Shown: positions 59,301-64,000 of the stretch, piece by piece | Layout of the letters: each line of letters begins with the position of its first letter | Position numbering within the stretch: position 1 is the stretch's first letter | Assembly: GCF_910592395.1 (NCBI RefSeq) | Contig: NC_088316.1 | Span: 3,658,001-3,722,000, forward strand | Direction: 5' to 3' | Source of the DNA: Lineus longissimus | Taxonomy: Eukaryota; Nemertea; Pilidiophora; Heteronemertea; Lineidae | Length of the DNA: 64,000 nt | Position numbers and translations under genes: made by a program | Notes under the pieces: model-generated | The model's input: only the letters and a program-made list of their open reading frames with translations | Database searches by the model: none | What the model was told of the DNA's origin: nothing

Positions 59301-60848
59301 ATCCCCAATTTCGCGAAAACCCGTTTTTTCCCGTTTTCTCGCGCGTCACTTCGTTTCCAGAGAAGAAATTTTCTGATTTTTGATTTTCATTTCGTTCCGC
59401 AAAGAAAGCGCCCAAAATGCGTCCTAAACAGGCAAGCAATTCTCTAATTACGTTCAAAACACTGGGTCAATACCTAGGATCATGCACACGACACAGAAAC
59501 ACAACAATCAGTCGCGCATGCGCAATACCCGCGAAAATGGGGGAGCCGCTTCGGATTTGTTTTGGTCTGCATCGATCTTTCAGTGAGCGATTTCAAGATT
59601 AATTCACGCTTAAAACATCCACGCAGCACCCCAGATATTTCGTTATTGATCTCAAATTTCGTAATAAATAAGCTTTTGCGTGTATGGAATCGCTGGAAGC
59701 TAGTAAATCTGCACTTAGTGATAAGACCCGCGAAAACTGGCTCCTACATGATACAATGTAACTTATTTGCTGTCCATCTTTATCGTTCATGCCCTGCCAC
59801 TCATACCTACCTAGCATGACCCAAGTGAGCACAATCATAAACAGTCGGACCACATATGTACCTGAAAGCAAAAAAACAACCTGTTGTATCAACTTGAAAC
59901 TGGAAATTATAATTATACGGTATGTTCAATGGCATGAATGTTTGACCCAATAGTCACAATATGATTTTTAATTTCAGGGCGATTTTTAAGTAGAACTAGA
60001 AGGACATTCTACTAATGCTGCACGATATTGCACCGCCACGTTGTGAAAAGATTTGCATTTATATCGCCATTTTTTGATGGGAATTAACGTCATGACGAAA
60101 ATGGCGGTATAACCAATTTGAATTAAGTCAAAGAAGTGCAAGAGGCAAGACAAGAGCTGATCACAGCCTTGCACTACCATGGTAAGTGAGGATAGGCTCT
60201 GTTATCATGAAACTTCAATTGGTAATGAAAGGGAGACATCTCTATACTGCAGTAGAGGCATTTCTATTATAAATGTTAGCAGACAGCTTTTTCGGTGTCA
60301 AGGTCACTTGCTCTGCAAACAGTATGGAAAAAGCCACTAATAAAAAGCCATTTGCCACACAATGATCAGAGATACAGACCAAAGAAATGTTTGCACATCA
60401 TCAAATGACATCTTATGTACATAATGAGAACTTACAAAAGCAAGCATATAGCCAAAAAGCATTAAAAACAGGAAATTTGAGCAAAGTGATTTTTGCTGGT
60501 TTTCAGTAAAATGCGACCCCGGAAAACGAAACCGTACCAAGTTGCGATTCTTCCTTTTGGCAAGATAAATGGATCTTTTCGCTTCGTAAGACTATTATAC
60601 ATCTTTATTCCAGTGTTATGACCTTGTGGCTTTATCCACTCAGAAGGATGTTTGTGTCGTTCCGTTTGTTTTGAGAATCTAGCGTTAGTTTTCCAGTTAA
60701 CATCATTCGGCGAGGCACCAATTTCCTTGTGTTCTGGTTCTGGTTTTATAACAACCGTCCTGGCGAAGTGTCTTGATCGAAATGATAAGTTTGGACGGGC
60801 TAAAAGAAGAGAAAGGCACTTTCGACAGGGGGATTCCACCCTGAACAT
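53386..60848 (-). CDS. CARS2: Mitochondrial cysteinyl-tRNA synthetase
   Basis: Thirteen exons, all frame-checked: 60538-60848, 59811-59861, 58195-58312, 57532-57709, 57114-57197, 56745-56880, 56010-56278, 55470-55608, 54876-54999, 54451-54697, 53938-54077, 53673-53750 and 53386-53418, giving 635 residues. It charges tRNA-Cys with cysteine in mitochondria. The first 40 residues are rich in Arg, Leu and Ser with few acids, a likely import signal. The class I motif appears as HLGH (116-119), KMSKS is at 348-352, and zinc ligands include C107 (ICGPT) and C288 (HIECS). Sequences such as [18 protein letters not shown] and [11 protein letters not shown] resemble the mitochondrial, not the cytosolic, enzyme. 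The last two small exons are the least certain. Reading through exon 12 would give a slightly different end. Two introns carry pogo-like MITEs. Confidence 0.95.
55639..55816 (+). mobile_element. pogo-like MITE copy 4, in a CARS2 intron
   Basis: CAACAGAACCTCTCTATTAA to GGGAGGTTTTACTG, flanked by TA, lies between CARS2 exons 7 and 8. Confidence 0.82.
58411..58460 (+). mobile_element. Head of an AACAAGAGGCCC-type element (second copy)
   Basis: AACAAGAGGCCCAACAGCCA and CTCAGCTGA match the head at 16157. The rest is not traceable. It lies in a CARS2 intron. Confidence 0.45.
58634..58810 (-). mobile_element. pogo-like MITE copy 5, in a CARS2 intron
   Basis: It starts CAGTGGAACCTCCCTTAGCG and ends GAGAGGTTCTATTG, flanked by TA. 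Interior spacing shows small deletions against copy 3. Confidence 0.82.
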
Positions 60849-61120
60849 GATTGCAATCTTTTAAAACTCGACTCCCATACGGTTTATATCACAATATATG
60901 AACAGACTCCCCTAGAACTCATTGATAATCTTCACATCTCGAAATCGTGCAATTCAGGTTCTCCCCATTTTGACCTGTGACCTATTTCGAAAACGAGGCG
61001 GGGATTCCCCTGCCCTGCATTCAACACTGGAGAGGGAAAAATCCCTGTCTGGACAAAAATATTACTCCTGAATTTACCGAATTTCTTCCCTAATTTGGTT
61101 GAAGATTTTAACAAAAAGTC
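60849..61120. promoter_or_regulatory. Bidirectional promoter of CARS2 and ING
   Basis: Only 272 bp separate the two divergent ATGs, so both 5' UTRs and core promoters must share this stretch, unless non-coding first exons overlap. No TATA box is evident. Sequence motifs were not resolved by eye. Confidence 0.7.
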
Positions 61121-63979
61121 ATGAATACGTTGAAGATGACTATGCTGAATCACGCAGCAGTTGAAGCACTGTGTTCAGCCTCGTATCTTGAGAATTTTTT
61201 GGATTGTTTGGACTCGCTTCCAGATGACCTGCAGAGAAATGTTTCCCAGATGAGGGAACTGGATGTCCAGTACAACGGTACGCGGCATGTCCGAAAACTC
61301 GCCCTGTTTCGCCAACTAAATGTTAGGAATTGTTATTTCAAAGAGTGCCGCGACTATTCCTAAGTTAAAGGAGAATATTGTGGTTAAAATATGAGAGGAA
61401 TTTAGCAAGAGAACAAGCCACATTTTCCTTGTTCAATAGAGTGGTTTTGTTGGCCCAATGCCAGGCAAAAGGCAGCAGCAGAAAAACTAAGTTGGTTACT
61501 TTAGGGTAGCAGTTAAAGTGAATTTCGTTTGAGCTTACAGTGGCAGTACCTGTCTTTCAATTTCATCTTTGCCATAAATGCCTATACTCTGTTTTGTGTC
61601 ACTGAGTATTGAGTAAAAACATTGGCCTCCTTGAATTTACTTGCAGACCTTTTGAAAGACATCGAACACTATCGCGACAATTACAAGAAGGAGGCAGATG
61701 CTGTGATGAAGAAAAGGACGTTGCATCAGATTCAAAGGGCGCTACTGAAGTGTCAAGAACTGGGTGATGAGAAACTTCAAGTCGTCTCGCAGATTATTGA
61801 AAACATTGAAAACCGTAGTCGCCAATTGGAACAAGATCTGGAAAACTTGGGTGAGGCATTATACCACCATACAGTAGAACCTCTCTATTATTAAGGACAC
61901 CCTCGGGACTGACAAGTGCTGTCTTTAATAGAGGGGTGTCCTGATTAGAGAGGTCAAATTGAATGGAAACAACCAATTTGGGACTGAAGCTAGTGTCCTT
62001 AAGAGAGAGGTTGTCCTTAATAAAGAGGTGTCCGCTAAGGGAGATTCCACTGTATTTGGTAAATTAACTATGATGTGGAGATAGTGTCACTACTTTAAAG
62101 TAGAGACATCCGCAAATGGAGGTTCCACTGTACTCTGAAAAATAGTGCACAATATCATGATATTTTTAGAGTAAGGTTTAAAGGGCCAACTTTGGCATGA
62201 GATATGTTGGTTTTTTGTACAAACACGGCTTCCATTCCAGCAGGACCACAACTTCTCCAAACAGGATTAATGAAAACTCTTTGAACTGTAATACAATGCA
62301 CTAGAACGGGGTGTAACCTTATGCCCGCCTGAAACTCGCAAGCCATGCCCAAAACTGCCTCCCAAGACTGGTGAACATCGTTATCAGATAACGGCATCAG
62401 TGTAGTACCACCAGTGGCGGCGCATGGTGTCAAGTTGGCAAATTATCCTCCTGGCCAGGTAAATCCCACGCCCAAGTTGTCCCTTTAAAACAAGAGAAGT
62501 CCCAACTAAATTATCGTATTTTCTTATAGACCCTGCAGCAAATAAAGATATAGCAGAGCCGCAAGAGAAACACGAGAAAGAAGTCAAAGAAACTACGCCA
62601 GTCGTAGTACCCCCAGTTACTACGCCCATCGCGACGCACGTTGCAGCCGTGAAAGCGGTAAAAGAAGTCGTTGACAAGCAGGAGAGGCCTGGACACAAGC
62701 GCCAGAGACGCCAGAGGACACATCATGATAGTGTAGCGAAAGAGGAAGAGAAAAAGACGAGCAAGGTAAGTTTTGAGTAAGATTTTTCATGGAGGATGAG
62801 GAATTTTTCCGATTTTCGGAGGATTTTATATTTTCCCTCCTAAGAAGGGCTTCATTTGGCAGCTGAAATGGAATATATCTATGCCTCAACTCTCCACAGA
62901 AATTTTTCAATTTTCTAAAAAATTTTTTTGCCGTAAAGAACCATTTTAGAGGCATGGTTCAAGTTCAAATTCAAATTCTTAGTCAGATGATGAACTTCAT
63001 AGCTTCGTTGTTCGAAGATTTTTGAATTCTCTGTTCAAACATTGATAATTTTGTTCTGAGCTTAACTTTCTTAAAGGATGCGAATGGCAGTTGATGGTTA
63101 TTGTTAAAATTTAATTTTCTTAAAGGATGAGAAGGTTTATTGTTGAATTTAATTTTCTTAAAGGATGAGAAGGACAAGCCAAAGAAAAAGAAGAAAAGGA
63201 AAACGAAGAAGGAAAAAGAAGGCGGTCAGTCTCCAACGGAAGTGCCAATCGATCCTGATGAACCAACATACTGCCTTTGTGAACAGGTAAGTCTGCACCT
63301 CATCCTCGCATGTCAGGTTTATCAATCTCGTCTCTGAGGGTCTACCTGGGAACAAGATTTGGGGACATTATAGTCCCTCTCATATCTTCATCGTCGCGGT
63401 ATTGAAAGATAGTCATATCGCCAACGTTTTAGAATCAAGGCCAAAAAAGTAGATTTTGGTGCCAGTGACATCTGAATCTTAAAATCCAATCTTAAAATCG
63501 ATTTGACGCTATGTTGTCTCTCAACAGACGGCGCTTTTCCTATGCTCAGCATGCATCATGACGACATTGTACATCGTCAACAATGACATAAAAAAGCGGT
63601 GGTTTTCCTTTCCAATCATTCAGATTGTTTTCTTCAATTAATTGATGCGACCACTGGAAGAACTTGCCCAAAGAGTGGCCAAATTTATGTAAACGTCAGT
63701 CGACCCTCAGCTCTTAAGTCAATGGTTTTTTCAGCAGCAAAGATTTTCTCAGAATGCAAAAAGTTCTGTTTACTACTTAGATTACAAACAGTGACAATGC
63801 AATATGTCTGTTTGTTTCAGGTGTCTTACGGTGAGATGATAGGATGCGACAATGACAACTGCCCAATCGAATGGTTCCATTTCAACTGCGTGGGACTCAC
63901 AAACAAACCAAAAGGTAGATGGTACTGCCCTAAATGTCGTGGTGATCGACCGAATATGAAGCGACCTGACTTGAAGTGA
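61121..63979 (+). CDS. ING1: Inhibitor of growth family protein (ING1/ING2 type), PHD-finger chromatin reader
   Basis: Five exons, frame-checked: 61121-61277, 61647-61850, 62530-62765, 63164-63286 and 63821-63979 (stop TGA), giving 292 residues. ING proteins read H3K4me3 and sit in histone acetyltransferase or Sin3/HDAC complexes in the nucleus. The N-terminal ING helix contains [17 protein letters not shown] and [21 protein letters not shown] Lys-rich segment ([14 protein letters not shown]) is the probable nuclear localisation signal. The C4HC3 PHD finger (about 236-284) includes [20 protein letters not shown] and [13 protein letters not shown]1 versus ING2 cannot be decided, because the gene probably predates their split. 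The basic tail after the PHD finger is short (ends KRPDLK) compared with vertebrate ING1/2. The first ATG is used; another is at 61136. Confidence 0.95.
61872..62052 (+). mobile_element. pogo-like MITE copy 6, in ING intron 2
   Basis: CAGTAGAACCTCTCTATTAT to GGGAGATTCCACTG, flanked by TA. A short extra copy of the right end (ATGGAGGTTCCACTG) follows at about 62095-62129. It starts 21 bp after the exon 2 donor. Confidence 0.85.
62182..62484. mobile_element. TTAA-flanked MITE, 303 bp, in ING intron 2
   Basis: It starts AGGGCCAACTTTGG and ends CCAAGTTGTCCCT, between TTAA copies at 62178-62181 and 62485-62488. A half copy lies at 10022-10086. It ends 45 bp before ING exon 3. Confidence 0.72.
63066..63175 (+). 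repeat. Three near-copies of the ING exon 4 splice acceptor
   Basis: TTTCTTAAAGGATG recurs at about 63067, 63116 and 63154. The last two copies share AATTTTCTTAAAGGATGAGAAGG and lie 38 bp apart. Only the 3'-most acceptor (exon start 63164) keeps the frame open. Confidence 0.8.
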
Positions 63980-64000
63980 TCAGTGACACTGGCATTTAAC

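Overview
This window is nuclear DNA from an invertebrate animal. It holds spliced genes with GT-AG introns, animal-specific proteins (SQSTM1/p62, CFAP97, ING), a Golgi carbohydrate sulfotransferase, a very large C2H2 zinc-finger gene, and AT-rich intergenic DNA full of small transposons. The species cannot be named from sequence alone. A repeat made of an AACAAGAGGCCC head, a long (GACA)n run and an AGCTCAGCT hairpin tail recalls elements common in molluscs and annelids, so a lophotrochozoan is my guess. All exon boundaries below were read by eye and checked for frame across every junction.

Layout. 837-2824 (+): 3' part of SQSTM1 (ZZ, LIR and UBA; the PB1 exons lie upstream of the window). 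2825-7127: intergenic, with several inverted-repeat transposons. 7128-12156 (-): six-exon carbohydrate sulfotransferase, complete; one intron carries a striking palindrome-rich element. 12157-21151: about 9 kb of satellite DNA, MITEs, a Harbinger-like element with a MADF-like relic, and a possible small two-exon transcript. 21152-39065 (-): three-exon gene for a 5,591-residue protein with 34 C-terminal zinc fingers and at least ten internal repeat arrays. It faces CFAP97 (40203-43969, +) across a 1.1 kb divergent promoter region. 43970-53385: gene-poor, with a SINE head, a LINE relic and MITEs. 53386-60848 (-): 13-exon mitochondrial cysteinyl-tRNA synthetase (CARS2), head to head with a complete five-exon ING1/ING2-type gene (61121-63979, +), 272 bp between start codons.

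The gene products do not form one pathway. The notable arrangements are the CARS2/ING pair, which is also head to head at human 13q34, and the linkage of CFAP97 to an ING gene, seen in human at 4q35 with ING2. The most unusual object is the giant zinc-finger protein. A block of seven fingers has been duplicated, an undescribed CxxC-H-H module occurs twice near the N-terminus, and low-complexity arrays include 13 SPRK-type heptads and nine 35-residue ADFIRK repeats. Transposon content is dominated by non-autonomous elements: a pogo-like TA-flanked family (six copies), several TTAA-flanked families, and Harbinger-like elements flanked by TAA or TTA.
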